NCBI GenBank assembly: GCA_002704915.1
Contig: PAIP01000068.1
Span: 1 to 64,000 of the forward strand
Direction: 5' to 3'
Length of the DNA: 64,000 nt
DNA from: Parvularcula sp.
GTDB taxonomy: Bacteria; Pseudomonadota; Alphaproteobacteria; Caulobacterales; Parvularculaceae
Below, piece by piece: positions 52,929 to 61,050 of the stretch. Both the position numbers and the translations under genes were made by a program. How positions within the stretch are numbered: the stretch's first letter is position 1; the number at the start of each line of letters is the position of its first letter. The notes beneath the pieces are model-generated. The model did not search any database, was not told the origin of the DNA, and saw only the letters and a list, made by a program, of their open reading frames with translations.

Positions 52929-53858
52929 CTAGATATCCATCAAGACCTTAACATGGGCCGCCACACTGTCGGACAGGGCCTTGAGGTCATAGCCGCCCTC
53001 CATGATCGAGACGAGCCGCCCACCTGCCTTGTCCCGCGCCACGGCGGCGATTTCGCGCGTCGCCCAGGCGAAATCCTCCTCCGTCAGCTCAAGCCCGCCC
53101 AGCGGGTCGGCGCGATGGGCGTCAAAGCCGGCGGAAATGACGATAAGCTCCGGCCCGAAATCGGACAAAGCCGGCAAGAGCGTCTCGCCCCAGGCGCGGC
53201 GGAAGGCGAGGCTTCCCTCCCCGCCGGCAAGCGGCGCATTGGCGATATTGTCGAACGCGCCCCGGTCCGACGCCCGGCCCGTGCCCGGATATTGCGGCCA
53301 TTGATGGGACGAGGCGTAAAACGCGTTTTCATCATGCCAGAAGGCGGCTTCGGTGCCGTTGCCGTGATGCACGTCGAAATCGACGACCGCGACGCGCTTG
53401 GCGCCATGGACGCTGCGGGCGTGAAGCGCGGCGATGGCCGCGCCGTTGAAAAGGCAGAACCCCATGGCGCGTTCCGGCTCGGCGTGATGGCCGGGCGGGC
53501 GCGCCGCGATGAAAGCGTTTTTCGCCTCGCCCTTATAAAGCGCATCCACCGCCGCACAGGCGCCGCCCGCGGCGCGCAAAGATGCGTCGACCGAATGCGG
53601 CCCGGCGAAGGTGTCCGCATCGAACTGGACGAGCCCTTCCGCCGGGGAATTGTCCTCGATGAGTTCACGAAAACGGACGGGATGGACACGCTCCACCTGC
53701 TCCGCATCCGCACGCGGCGGCGTGCGCCGTTCAAGCGAGGCGAAGTCCGGAGAGGCCAGCATTTTCTCAACGGCGGCGTAACGGCCGGGATGCTCCACAT
53801 GGCCGGGCGGGACTTCATGAGCGCCGAAAGCGGCGTGGGTGTATAAAAGCGTTGTCAT
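52929..53858 (-). CDS. Histone deacetylase family protein (acetylpolyamine/acetoin-type)
   Basis: A 309-residue zinc deacetylase of the HDAC superfamily. HPGRYAAVE, ARPPGHHAEPERAMGFCLFN (His-His), VVDFDVHHGNGTE (Asp/His zinc site), SAGFDAHRADPLGG (Asp) and EGGYD (Tyr) are complete. The likely substrates are acetylated polyamines or proteins. Start at MTTLLYTHAAF. In many Alphaproteobacteria this gene lies by xseB-dxs; here it is about 3.6 kb from xseB. Confidence 0.93.
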   Translation of the reverse strand: MTTLLYTHAAFGAHEVPPGHVEHPGRYAAVEKMLASPDFASLERRTPPRADAEQVERVHPVRFRELIEDNSPAEGLVQFDADTFAGPHSVDASLRAAGGACAAVDALYKGEAKNAFIAARPPGHHAEPERAMGFCLFNGAAIAALHARSVHGAKRVAVVDFDVHHGNGTEAAFWHDENAFYASSHQWPQYPGTGRASDRGAFDNIANAPLAGGEGSLAFRRAWGETLLPALSDFGPELIVISAGFDAHRADPLGGLELTEEDFAWATREIAAVARDKAGGRLVSIMEGGYDLKALSDSVAAHVKVLMDI

Positions 53859-53976
53859 GGACCCGATCATATCTGCGTGACCTCGGCTTGGAAATGGCGA
53901 TAACACCTGCTTTTTGCGCTCGACCGCTGAATGAAAATCTTCATAAAAGCGGATGCCTGAACGGGGTTCTGATGTC

Positions 53977-55437
53977 ATGAAAAAGCTGGGTTTTGGGGTC
54001 ATCGGCGTTTTTGCGCTTTTTGTTGCCATCATTGTGGTCCGCACGCTGATGCTCAGCGGGTCGTCTGTTGCGGCGGCGGTTGAAAATCCGCCCGCCTATG
54101 ACGGAAACGCCATCGCCGGACGGCTTTCCGAAGCGATCCGGATTCAAACCATTTCCTGGAGCACGCAAAGACCGCCCGATGCAGAGGCGTTCGCAGACTT
54201 CTCGGCCTTCCTCGAACGCGCCTATCCGGCGGCGCATGGCGCGATGACGCGGGAGATCGTCGGCGGCCACTCGCTGATCTATAAATGGGCGGGAACAAGC
54301 GCGGTCGAAAAGCCGATCGCACTCACCGCCCATATCGATGTCGTGCCGGTTGAGGCGGGTACGGAGGATTTATGGACCGAGCCCGCCTTTTCCGGCGCCA
54401 TTGCGGAGGGCGCGGTCTGGGGCCGCGGCGCCATGGACAACAAGGGCCAGTTGATCGCCATCATGGAGGCGGTCGAAACCCTCGCCGCCGAAGGCTTTGC
54501 GCCTTCGCGCGATGTCTATCTCCTGTTCGGCCATGACGAGGAGCTTGGCGGCTTCGCCGGAGCCGGCGAGATGGCCAAACTGTTGAAGAGCCGCGGCGTT
54601 CATTTCGAATGGACGCTCGACGAAGGCTCCGGCCTTGTGCAGGGGATCATTCCCGGCGTTGCTTCGCCCGTAGCGCTGATCTCAACCGGCGAGAAAGGCT
54701 CGACGACCTTGCGCTTTACCGCGAGCGCGCCGGGCGGGCACTCTTCCGCGCCGGGCAAGGATACGGCGATCAGCGTCGCCGCGCGCGCCGTCATCGCCGT
54801 GATGGACAATCCCTATCCGCTGGAGATCGACGGCAATGTCGTCTCCTTCCTGCACGCCATTGCAACGCAAATGCCCTTTTTCCAGCGCATGGCGCTCGCC
54901 AATCTCTGGCTCACCGGGCCGATCATCAAGAAACAGCTTGCCGAAGACCCTACCACCGCCGCCGCGCTGCACACCACGACTGCGCCCACCATCATCGAAG
55001 GCGGCGAGAAGACAAACATCCTCCCGCAACAGACCACCGTCTTCGTCAACTATCGCATTCACCCGCGCGACAATGTCGCCGCCGTGAAAGAGCGCGCCAT
55101 TCGCCTCATCGACGATGACCGCGTCACCGTGGAGGCCGTGGGCGGGCGCGAGCCGAGTCCCGCCGCCTCCGCCCGATCGGACGGCTACCGCGCTTTGGAA
55201 ACAGCAACCGCAACGATATTCGGCGACGTGCCGATTGCGCCTTTTATTACGCTTCAGGGCACGGATACGCGCCATTATATCGGTCTCGCCGACGATAATT
55301 ATCGTTTCACGCCCTTCATCTATCGCTCGGACGATCTCGCCCGCATTCACGGCAATGACGAGCGCGTGATGATTGAGGACCTCGCGCGCGGCGCGGCCTG
55401 GTATGAAGTCTTGTTGCGCGAGACCGCAGGCGACTAG
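53977..55437 (+). CDS. M20 family metallopeptidase (PM20D1-like)
   Basis: A 486-residue protein with an N-terminal membrane anchor (MKKLGFGVIGVFALFVAIIVVRTLML) and an M20 peptidase domain: ALTAHIDVVPVE (His, catalytic Asp), VWGRGAMDNKGQLIAIMEA (bridging Asp), LLFGHDEELGG (catalytic Glu and metal Glu) and the lid domain, ending GTDTRHYIG. The size and motifs resemble PM20D1, which cleaves and forms N-acyl amino acids. The start at 53977 is preferred over 53953. Confidence 0.9.
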   Translation: MKKLGFGVIGVFALFVAIIVVRTLMLSGSSVAAAVENPPAYDGNAIAGRLSEAIRIQTISWSTQRPPDAEAFADFSAFLERAYPAAHGAMTREIVGGHSLIYKWAGTSAVEKPIALTAHIDVVPVEAGTEDLWTEPAFSGAIAEGAVWGRGAMDNKGQLIAIMEAVETLAAEGFAPSRDVYLLFGHDEELGGFAGAGEMAKLLKSRGVHFEWTLDEGSGLVQGIIPGVASPVALISTGEKGSTTLRFTASAPGGHSSAPGKDTAISVAARAVIAVMDNPYPLEIDGNVVSFLHAIATQMPFFQRMALANLWLTGPIIKKQLAEDPTTAAALHTTTAPTIIEGGEKTNILPQQTTVFVNYRIHPRDNVAAVKERAIRLIDDDRVTVEAVGGREPSPAASARSDGYRALETATATIFGDVPIAPFITLQGTDTRHYIGLADDNYRFTPFIYRSDDLARIHGNDERVMIEDLARGAAWYEVLLRETAGD

Positions 55438-55446
55438 GCGTTTCTT

Positions 55447-55722
55447 TCAATAGCGGATTTCAAAATCATCGCCTTGCAGCGCGGCGGCGTCTGCCGTTTC
55501 AACATTGTCGACTCGGGCCGCTGGCGGCCCCTTGCGGCATGCGGCGATCATGGCGTCCACCGCTGCGCGGTCGCCTGCAAACACCGCTTCGACGCTGCCG
55601 TCGGCGCAATTTCGCACCCAGCCGGATAGGCCTTGCGCCCGCGCCGCCTCACGAGTCCAGGCCCGGTAGGAGACGCCTTGCACCCGCCCTGTAATGCGCG
55701 CCTTTACGGTTTTGTCAGCCAT
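55447..55722 (-). CDS. Acylphosphatase
   Basis: A 91-residue acylphosphatase hydrolysing acyl phosphates. The catalytic pattern [43 protein letters not shown] contains the conserved Arg and Asn (in parts). Start at MADKTVKAR, with GGAGGGGG before it. It lies at the end of the M20 peptidase gene in convergent orientation. Confidence 0.95.
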   Translation of the reverse strand: MADKTVKARITGRVQGVSYRAWTREAARAQGLSGWVRNCADGSVEAVFAGDRAAVDAMIAACRKGPPAARVDNVETADAAALQGDDFEIRY

Positions 55723-55809
55723 CGCCCCCCCTCCTTTGACAGCAATAAACCTAAAAGCTTGTCTTGGGCGGCGAAAGCGGTAGCACTGAAACAAAGAAAG
55801 GATTTTTCC

Positions 55810-56043
55810 ATGCCGCAATTCGACATGATCGTCATCGACCCGGAACGCGCTGAAGGCGCCAATGTGGAAGAGCACACCGCCGGGAAACCGCTACGCGAGG
55901 GTGGCGGCGATGAGACCTATCGCTGCGGGGGGTGCAAAACGAAGCTGCTCGTCAATGTCGCCCATCGCGACGCCCATGGCGCCGTCATCAAATGCGGCAA
56001 ATGCGGCAGGATCAACACCGAGCCGCACCACCATCATCATTGA
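55810..56043 (+). CDS. Zinc-ribbon protein with a natural His5 tail
   Basis: A 77-residue protein: [20 protein letters not shown] acidic start, a zinc-ribbon pair CGGCKTKLL and [10 protein letters not shown] (four Cys), and the ending EPHHHHH followed by TGA. The five terminal His could bind a transition metal. The frame opens earlier (55633) but that portion overlaps acylphosphatase antisense. AAAGAAAGGA lies about 9 bases before the ATG. Function unknown; the zinc-ribbon is of a general redox- or metal-sensing type. Confidence 0.75.
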   Translation: MPQFDMIVIDPERAEGANVEEHTAGKPLREGGGDETYRCGGCKTKLLVNVAHRDAHGAVIKCGKCGRINTEPHHHHH

Positions 56044-56049
56044 CAGGTG

Positions 56050-56889
56050 TCAGGCGAGCGGCCAGCCTTCCGGTCGGGCCTCAACGATTCTCACTTCATC
56101 GCCCACCTTTATCACGCCTTCGCTGCGGGGCGCCGCATTCCAGCCGAACAGCGTGACATCCGGCAGGTCCGGATGGGCGGAGCGGCGGATCTTGCCAAGG
56201 GTTTTTAAGGGCTCGCGCCCTTGTTTTTCGCCCGTCTCCTGATCCAGCGTCGTCACCAGACACCGGTCGCAAGGCTTGGCGAGATCAATCTCAATATCGC
56301 CGACACGAATGACCTTCCAGAAGTCCTCCGCCCACGGATCGGCGCCGTCAATAACGATGTTGGGCCGGAAGCGCCCCATCGTGACAGCGTCCCGGCCGTT
56401 CTCGATGATTGCTTCATTAAGCGCATTGAGCGACGCCGTCGTCGTCACCAGCAAGGGATAGGCGTCGGCAAAGCTTACAGGCCGTTTCGGACCCCAGCGC
56501 CCCGACGTCGTGCGCGCCGCCTCGCCATCCATGTAATAAAGCCGGGCGGGACGTCCCAGAGTTCTGGACAGCCACTCGGCAGCCGCTTTGCCGGCATCGA
56601 CGGCGCTGACCTCATCGTTCCAGATTGTGACGGTGGTGCGCCGATCATTCGCCGGCGCAGCGACGTCGAACGCGGCGCCGCCGGCGGAAAGGCGCAAACC
56701 ATTTTCAAACGGAGCCGCCACGATCCGCGCCAGTGCGGGACAGGCCCGCTGCGTCAGGAACTTGCCTTCGTCATCCGTGATCAGCCAGCGCCGGTCATGG
56801 GCAAGCCCGCGCAATTCCATATCCGCGCGGTCGAGGTCGACCGCCCGCATGCTTTTCACTGGATAGATATGGAGAGATGCGACGCGCAC
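56050..56889 (-). CDS. MOSC domain protein
   Basis: A 279-residue protein: N-terminal beta-barrel domain (LHIYPVKSMRAVDLDRADMELRGLAHDRRWLITD), then a MOSC domain with GRFRPNIVID and AKPCDRCLVTTLDQETGE, where the CDRC Cys is the presumed molybdenum or sulfur carrier. This is the mARC/YcbX class, which reduces N-hydroxylated compounds with molybdenum cofactor. Starts at a GTG four bases from the SDR stop, so it is the second gene of a pair. Confidence 0.93.
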   Translation of the reverse strand: MRVASLHIYPVKSMRAVDLDRADMELRGLAHDRRWLITDDEGKFLTQRACPALARIVAAPFENGLRLSAGGAAFDVAAPANDRRTTVTIWNDEVSAVDAGKAAAEWLSRTLGRPARLYYMDGEAARTTSGRWGPKRPVSFADAYPLLVTTTASLNALNEAIIENGRDAVTMGRFRPNIVIDGADPWAEDFWKVIRVGDIEIDLAKPCDRCLVTTLDQETGEKQGREPLKTLGKIRRSAHPDLPDVTLFGWNAAPRSEGVIKVGDEVRIVEARPEGWPLA

Positions 56890-56892
56890 GCC

Positions 56893-57774
56893 CTATCCGA
56901 TCATGCTGTCCATCAGCGTTTCCGCGACGCCCGGCGGCGGCGTGGAAGAATCCGGCACGAAGAAATCGGGCGCCAGTTTTTTCGCCGGATCGACCCGGTA
57001 TTTCTCGAAATCGGTGACGCCGTTCTCGTAAAGGAATGTATCGTCGATGATGAAATTGCCGGTGAAATCTTTCGCCGGTTTGGTGAAAATAAGATGCGCG
57101 GCGTCGGCGAGAATATCGGTCGTGCGCGAGGCCTGCATCATGGCATCGCCGCCCAACGCAAATTTCACCGCCGCCGTGGCGATCGCCGTGCGCGGCCAGA
57201 GCGCGTTGAAGGCGACGCCGTCCTTCTTGAATTCCGCCGCCATGCCGAGAACGCACATGGACATGCCGTATTTCGCCATGGTGTAGGCGGTGTGCCCAGC
57301 AAACCATTTCGGCGACATGTCAAGCGGCGGCGACAACATCAAAACATGGGGATTTTCAGATTTTTTCAGATGCGGAATGCAGGTCTTCGACGTTAAAAAC
57401 GTGCCGCGCGCATTGATCTGATGCATCAGATCCCAGCGTTTCATTTCGGTTGCTTCGGTGCCGGTCAGGGAGATCGCCGAAGCGTTGTTGATGCAGATAT
57501 CGATGCCGCCGAATTTTTCCACCGTCGCATCGACCGCCGCCTGGACCTGATCTTCGTGCCGGATGTCGCAGACCAGCGGCAGGGCCTTGCCGCCCGCTGC
57601 TTCAATCTCCTCCGCCGCCGTATAGATCGTGCCGGGCAAGTGTTTATGGGGCTCGGCGGATTTGGCGGCGATGGCGATATTGGCGCCGTCTTTCGCCGCC
57701 TTCAGCGCAATCGCCAGGCCGATGCCGCGGCTCGCGCCGGTGATGAATAATGTTTTGTTTTTGAGATTGGTCAT
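56893..57774 (-). CDS. Short-chain dehydrogenase/reductase (HSDL2-like)
   Basis: A 293-residue SDR: TLFITGASRGIGLAIALKAAKDGA (NAD(P) site), VCDIRHEDQ, CINNASAISLTGTE, and the catalytic HTAYTMAKYGMSM (Tyr-x3-Lys). The YTxAKYGMSM pattern and the C-terminal part match hydroxysteroid dehydrogenase-like 2 proteins, without the SCP2 domain. Upstream of the MOSC gene on the same strand. Confidence 0.93.
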   Translation of the reverse strand: MTNLKNKTLFITGASRGIGLAIALKAAKDGANIAIAAKSAEPHKHLPGTIYTAAEEIEAAGGKALPLVCDIRHEDQVQAAVDATVEKFGGIDICINNASAISLTGTEATEMKRWDLMHQINARGTFLTSKTCIPHLKKSENPHVLMLSPPLDMSPKWFAGHTAYTMAKYGMSMCVLGMAAEFKKDGVAFNALWPRTAIATAAVKFALGGDAMMQASRTTDILADAAHLIFTKPAKDFTGNFIIDDTFLYENGVTDFEKYRVDPAKKLAPDFFVPDSSTPPPGVAETLMDSMIG

Positions 57775-57846
57775 GCCGGGCCTCCCTTTTCGGCGGCGAG
57801 ATTAGACGTCCCGCCGCCCGGCGCAACCATTTTGAGCATCAAAGGC

Positions 57847-58062
57847 CTAGCGCCTTTTTTCACAGCCGCAGCCAATGGCGCCGCAGGCTTCTCCGAGCGA
57901 TCTTACGCGCATTATCTTTTCGCATGGCCCGCCCGGACTGAGGTCGTCGCGCATCGCCCCAATCGCAATATGATCCTTCATGACCGCGCACCCGACGCCA
58001 TGTCTGTCAAGGTGAGACTTGATCATCAAGAGATTGGATGAATTGCGCGAATGGTCAGGCAT
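57847..58062 (-). CDS. Small Cys-containing protein of unknown function
   Basis: A 71-residue protein, MPDHSRNSSNLLMIKSHLDR start, with a C-terminal cluster GEACGAIGCGCEKRR and additional Cys at about residues 26 and 47. A textbook ribosome site AAAGGAG lies six bases before the ATG at 58062, much better than any start of the longer frame that reaches 58266. An AT-rich leader follows upstream to 58217. The Cys pattern could bind metal or a cluster. Confidence 0.6.
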   Translation of the reverse strand: MPDHSRNSSNLLMIKSHLDRHGVGCAVMKDHIAIGAMRDDLSPGGPCEKIMRVRSLGEACGAIGCGCEKRR

Positions 58063-58217
58063 AACAACTCCTTTCAAATATGTGGGTTTCAACAGATCGC
58101 CGCCGCGCTGCGCGCGCGAAGGTGATCGCTTAACCGAATGAAGGCAAGACCGGTTCCGCGAATGTGAAAAAATATTCTTTGTAAAGATTAATTCAAATTT
58201 TACAGGTTTTCGAAATA
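58063..58217. promoter_or_regulatory. AT-rich leader of the Cys-containing small gene
   Basis: The stretch 58160-58217 is markedly AT-rich and precedes the small gene at 57847. A minus-strand promoter is likely here, but no clear -35/-10 pair was settled on. Confidence 0.35.
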
Positions 58218-59189
58218 TTACAAGACGTCGTCTTCCGGCTGCTTCGTTGCGGGACCCGCGGGACAATCGGCGTATTCGATATTCAGGATATCGATGCGCG
58301 GCGGAACCGCGAATCGAATGGGAAGCATGGACTGTCCCGTGCCCGATGTGACGAAAACAGCGCCGCCATCAACTTTGCCATAACCATAGCGCGCAATGCG
58401 GCACGCAAAAGTCATGCGGCAGGTCAGAACCGGAAGATTGACCTGACCACCATGGGTATGCCCCGCGATCAGAAGCTCGGGCCGGTTTTCAGGCGAGATT
58501 TCATCAATGCTTTCGGGATTATGCGTCAGCGCCAGGCGGGGCTTTGACGATGGAGTGTCAAAAAGCGCAAGATTTTGATGACGCGCCCAAAGGTCGGACA
58601 ATCCCACAAGCTCAACATCGAAGGTTTCCCCGGAAATGTCGGCGGACCGATCATCCATGACCGAAATCCCGAGCTTTTCGAGGCTTTCGCGCAACGGCGC
58701 AGCGACGTCGGGCCCCGGCAGACCAAGATCGTGATTGCCGAGAACCGTATAAACCGGCGCCTTTATGGCTCGCAGCGGAGCGAAGGTTTCGTCGAAACGG
58801 TCCGGCGGCAGATAGGAAACATAATCGCCTGCAATAAAAACGATGTCCGGCGCTTTGGCGTTCACGCGCCGTGCGATGCGTTCCACCGAAACCGCATAGC
58901 GGTAAGGGCTCACATGCAGATCTGAAAAAACCGCAATGCGCATGGCGCCAGCCTCAGGAAAGCATCCCCTCAAGGCGATGTCATGTTCTGCGGCGACAAG
59001 CAGCTTCGGTTCGATGAACCGGCCATAGGCCATCAGCGTCAGGCAGATGAAGGCGCCCGCGGCGCTCAATCGCCAGGCTCCGTGGGTTTTCAGTATTGCC
59101 CACAGCAACAGAACCGAAGCCGGGAAATAAAGAAACCCCAGATAGGGCAGCGCAACTCTGGCGAATTCAAACAAATTGTTTGCGGTCAT
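58218..59189 (-). CDS. Metallophosphoesterase (YkuE-like)
   Basis: A 323-residue protein: three N-terminal hydrophobic segments (about 9-30, 35-55), then a calcineurin-like phosphoesterase domain with AVFSDLHVSPY (D-x-H), IAGDYVSY (GD), TVLGNHDLGL (GNHD), ALTHNPES (His) and IAGHTHGGQVNLP (GHxH). All metal ligands are present. This group includes UDP-diacylglucosamine-type and lipid phosphoesterases at the membrane. Substrate not known. Confidence 0.92.
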   Translation of the reverse strand: MTANNLFEFARVALPYLGFLYFPASVLLLWAILKTHGAWRLSAAGAFICLTLMAYGRFIEPKLLVAAEHDIALRGCFPEAGAMRIAVFSDLHVSPYRYAVSVERIARRVNAKAPDIVFIAGDYVSYLPPDRFDETFAPLRAIKAPVYTVLGNHDLGLPGPDVAAPLRESLEKLGISVMDDRSADISGETFDVELVGLSDLWARHQNLALFDTPSSKPRLALTHNPESIDEISPENRPELLIAGHTHGGQVNLPVLTCRMTFACRIARYGYGKVDGGAVFVTSGTGQSMLPIRFAVPPRIDILNIEYADCPAGPATKQPEDDVL

Positions 59190-59255
59190 GCCACAGCGCC
59201 TAAGGGAGCTCTGCGGCGCCTATATGACGAATTGCGGGCGCCGATCAGGCGAATG

Positions 59256-60464
59256 TCACCATTTGCGTTTTTTGCGCGCTGCTTCGACCTCTTCCCATAC
59301 GCGCAGCGCATTGGCGCCGAGGATCTTTTCAATCGCCGCCTCGTCATAGTCGCGAGCAAGGAGACCGTCGATGAGGACGGGATAAGAGGACGCATCTTTC
59401 AGCCCCACGGGCAATGTGTCGCCGACGCCGTCATAGTCGGAGCCGAGCCCCACATGATCGATACCGGCAAGCTCCACGGCGCGGTCGATATGATCCAGCA
59501 CCTGGTCCAAGCTTGCGAAGGGATAGGGATGTTCAGCCAGCCAGGCCGCCTGAAAAGCCTCCCGCTCGGCCTCGGTCATCTCGCGGCCCAGACGTTTTTC
59601 TTCCGCATCTCGGGCCGCCCTCGCCGGCTCGTTATATTTATTGGCGGCGGTATTCAGAAAAGCCGAGCCGTAATTGATCATCACGACGCCGCCATTTTCG
59701 CCGATTTTCCTCACCAGATCGTCGGAAAGATTGCGCTCCCACTCCGGCGTGAAATGCCGCAGCGAAGAATGCGAAGCGATCACCGGCGCGCGCGTCGTCA
59801 AGAGCACATCCTCAATCGCCGCATCGGAAAGATGGCTGACATCGACCATGATCCCGAGATCGTTCATGGCGCGCACCACTTCGAACCCGAAAGGCGAAAG
59901 CCCGTCCCAGCGCTTGTTATCGTCATAGGACGAATCCGAGATGTGGTTCGATTTCGAATGGGCGAGCGTCACATAACGGATGCCCCGATCGTAAAAGTGT
60001 TTGAGATTGGCGAGATCGCCTTCGATGGGCGAGCCGTTCTCCATGCCCAGCGGCAGGGCGATTTTGCCATCTTCGAAAATTCGCCGCACGTCTTTCGGGC
60101 TGTAGGCGATCTCGAATTTCTCGGGATAGAGCGCAGCAACGCCTTCCATCAAACCGATCAATATATCGGCCCGCGCCTTGGCGCCGCCCTTCTCTTCGTA
60201 ATCGGCCGCGACATAGATCGACATGAATGGCGCGTCGAGGCCGCCGGCCTTGGCGCGCTCATAATCAAAATCGACCGTCTTCGTGCCCTCGGCGATATCG
60301 GCGCCGGCTTCGGCTATGGTCGAAGGCGCATCCACATGACCGTCAACAATGATATATTTGCCGGCGATCTCCACCGCCTGATCGGAGGGCTGAGCCCATG
60401 CTGACGCTGAAACGGCGACGATGGAGGCGGCGCCGGCAAGAAGACGGACGGCAAGAGATTTCAT
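59256..60464 (-). CDS. M19 family dipeptidase (renal dipeptidase-like)
   Basis: A 402-residue exported zinc dipeptidase. After a signal peptide (MKSLAVRLLAGAASIVAVSASAWA), the family metal site IIVDGHVDAP (H-x-D) and NDLGIMVDVSHLSDAAIEDVL, IASHSSLRHF, HVGLGSDYDGVG and NALRVWEEVE are all present. It likely cleaves dipeptides or D-amino acid-containing dipeptides in the periplasm. The start is preferred over an upstream in-frame ATG at 60494. Confidence 0.95.
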   Translation of the reverse strand: MKSLAVRLLAGAASIVAVSASAWAQPSDQAVEIAGKYIIVDGHVDAPSTIAEAGADIAEGTKTVDFDYERAKAGGLDAPFMSIYVAADYEEKGGAKARADILIGLMEGVAALYPEKFEIAYSPKDVRRIFEDGKIALPLGMENGSPIEGDLANLKHFYDRGIRYVTLAHSKSNHISDSSYDDNKRWDGLSPFGFEVVRAMNDLGIMVDVSHLSDAAIEDVLLTTRAPVIASHSSLRHFTPEWERNLSDDLVRKIGENGGVVMINYGSAFLNTAANKYNEPARAARDAEEKRLGREMTEAEREAFQAAWLAEHPYPFASLDQVLDHIDRAVELAGIDHVGLGSDYDGVGDTLPVGLKDASSYPVLIDGLLARDYDEAAIEKILGANALRVWEEVEAARKKRKW

Positions 60465-61050
60465 GAAACGGCCTTTCGAGATGCGTATCTGCAAGGTCCC
60501 GCATCAGGGGCGGGCTTGGTCGGCCTGATTTGGACAGGCTGCGCCCCGCAAATCAACACCCATTTCGCAAATGCGAAGGGCCTGTGTGGAAAATTGGGGG
60601 AAGATAACGCCGGGGCGGGTCGGCCAATGACCGATTCCGCCCCGGCAGGGAGAGATGGCGCCGGGAAAAAGCGCTTATGGGGGAGATATAAAGCGCCCCA
60701 CCCCGAAAACCGTGGCGCACGATATGCGTGTTGCACAGCAAAAATTGTCATCAAGGCGACAAAGTCTGAAATAGGCCTCGTGACAAATCGTTTAGAAAGC
60801 CGCGCAAGGCTGCGCCGGCGAGATCGTCAATTCGGGCGCCTACACCCTATGATTGCGCCGTGATCACTCGATTCCCCACCCCTGCCGGGGCAGCGAAAGG
60901 GCGCATCGGCGCGCATATAATCCGTATAATGAAGAAAATCCGGCGATTTTCATTGCTGCGCATCCTGGCGAATGATGGTTCGCTTTCTTTGAGCACGCGA
61001 ATAGAGATCGCTGGTAAGGTGCCAAAAGGTTTTACAATGGAACGAACAAT
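60465..61050. other. 586-bp gene-free region with a large hairpin
   Basis: No convincing gene is found between dipeptidase and sulfatase. A strong inverted repeat GCCGGGGCGG (60609-60618) with CCGCCCCGGC (60637-60646) has a loop containing a second, smaller pairing (TCGG/CCGA). No T-run follows. A short frame ATG at 60655-60771 (38 codons) has a GGGAG too close to its start. The size exceeds a normal promoter region, so a small RNA or leader is possible. Confidence 0.4.

Noticed and set aside
55990-56043. His5 tail as vector or expression-tag contamination
   Set aside because: Codons are mixed CAC/CAT, the frame continues from native zinc-ribbon sequence and flanking genes match the genome.
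58983-60404. 473-codon open frame antisense to the M19 dipeptidase
   Set aside because: Covers the dipeptidase and part of the metallophosphoesterase on the wrong strand; product is Arg/His/Gly-rich and non-family.
60655-60771. 38-codon frame in the gene-free region
   Set aside because: Its ribosome site is almost touching the ATG and the product has no recognisable feature; kept only as a note under the region.
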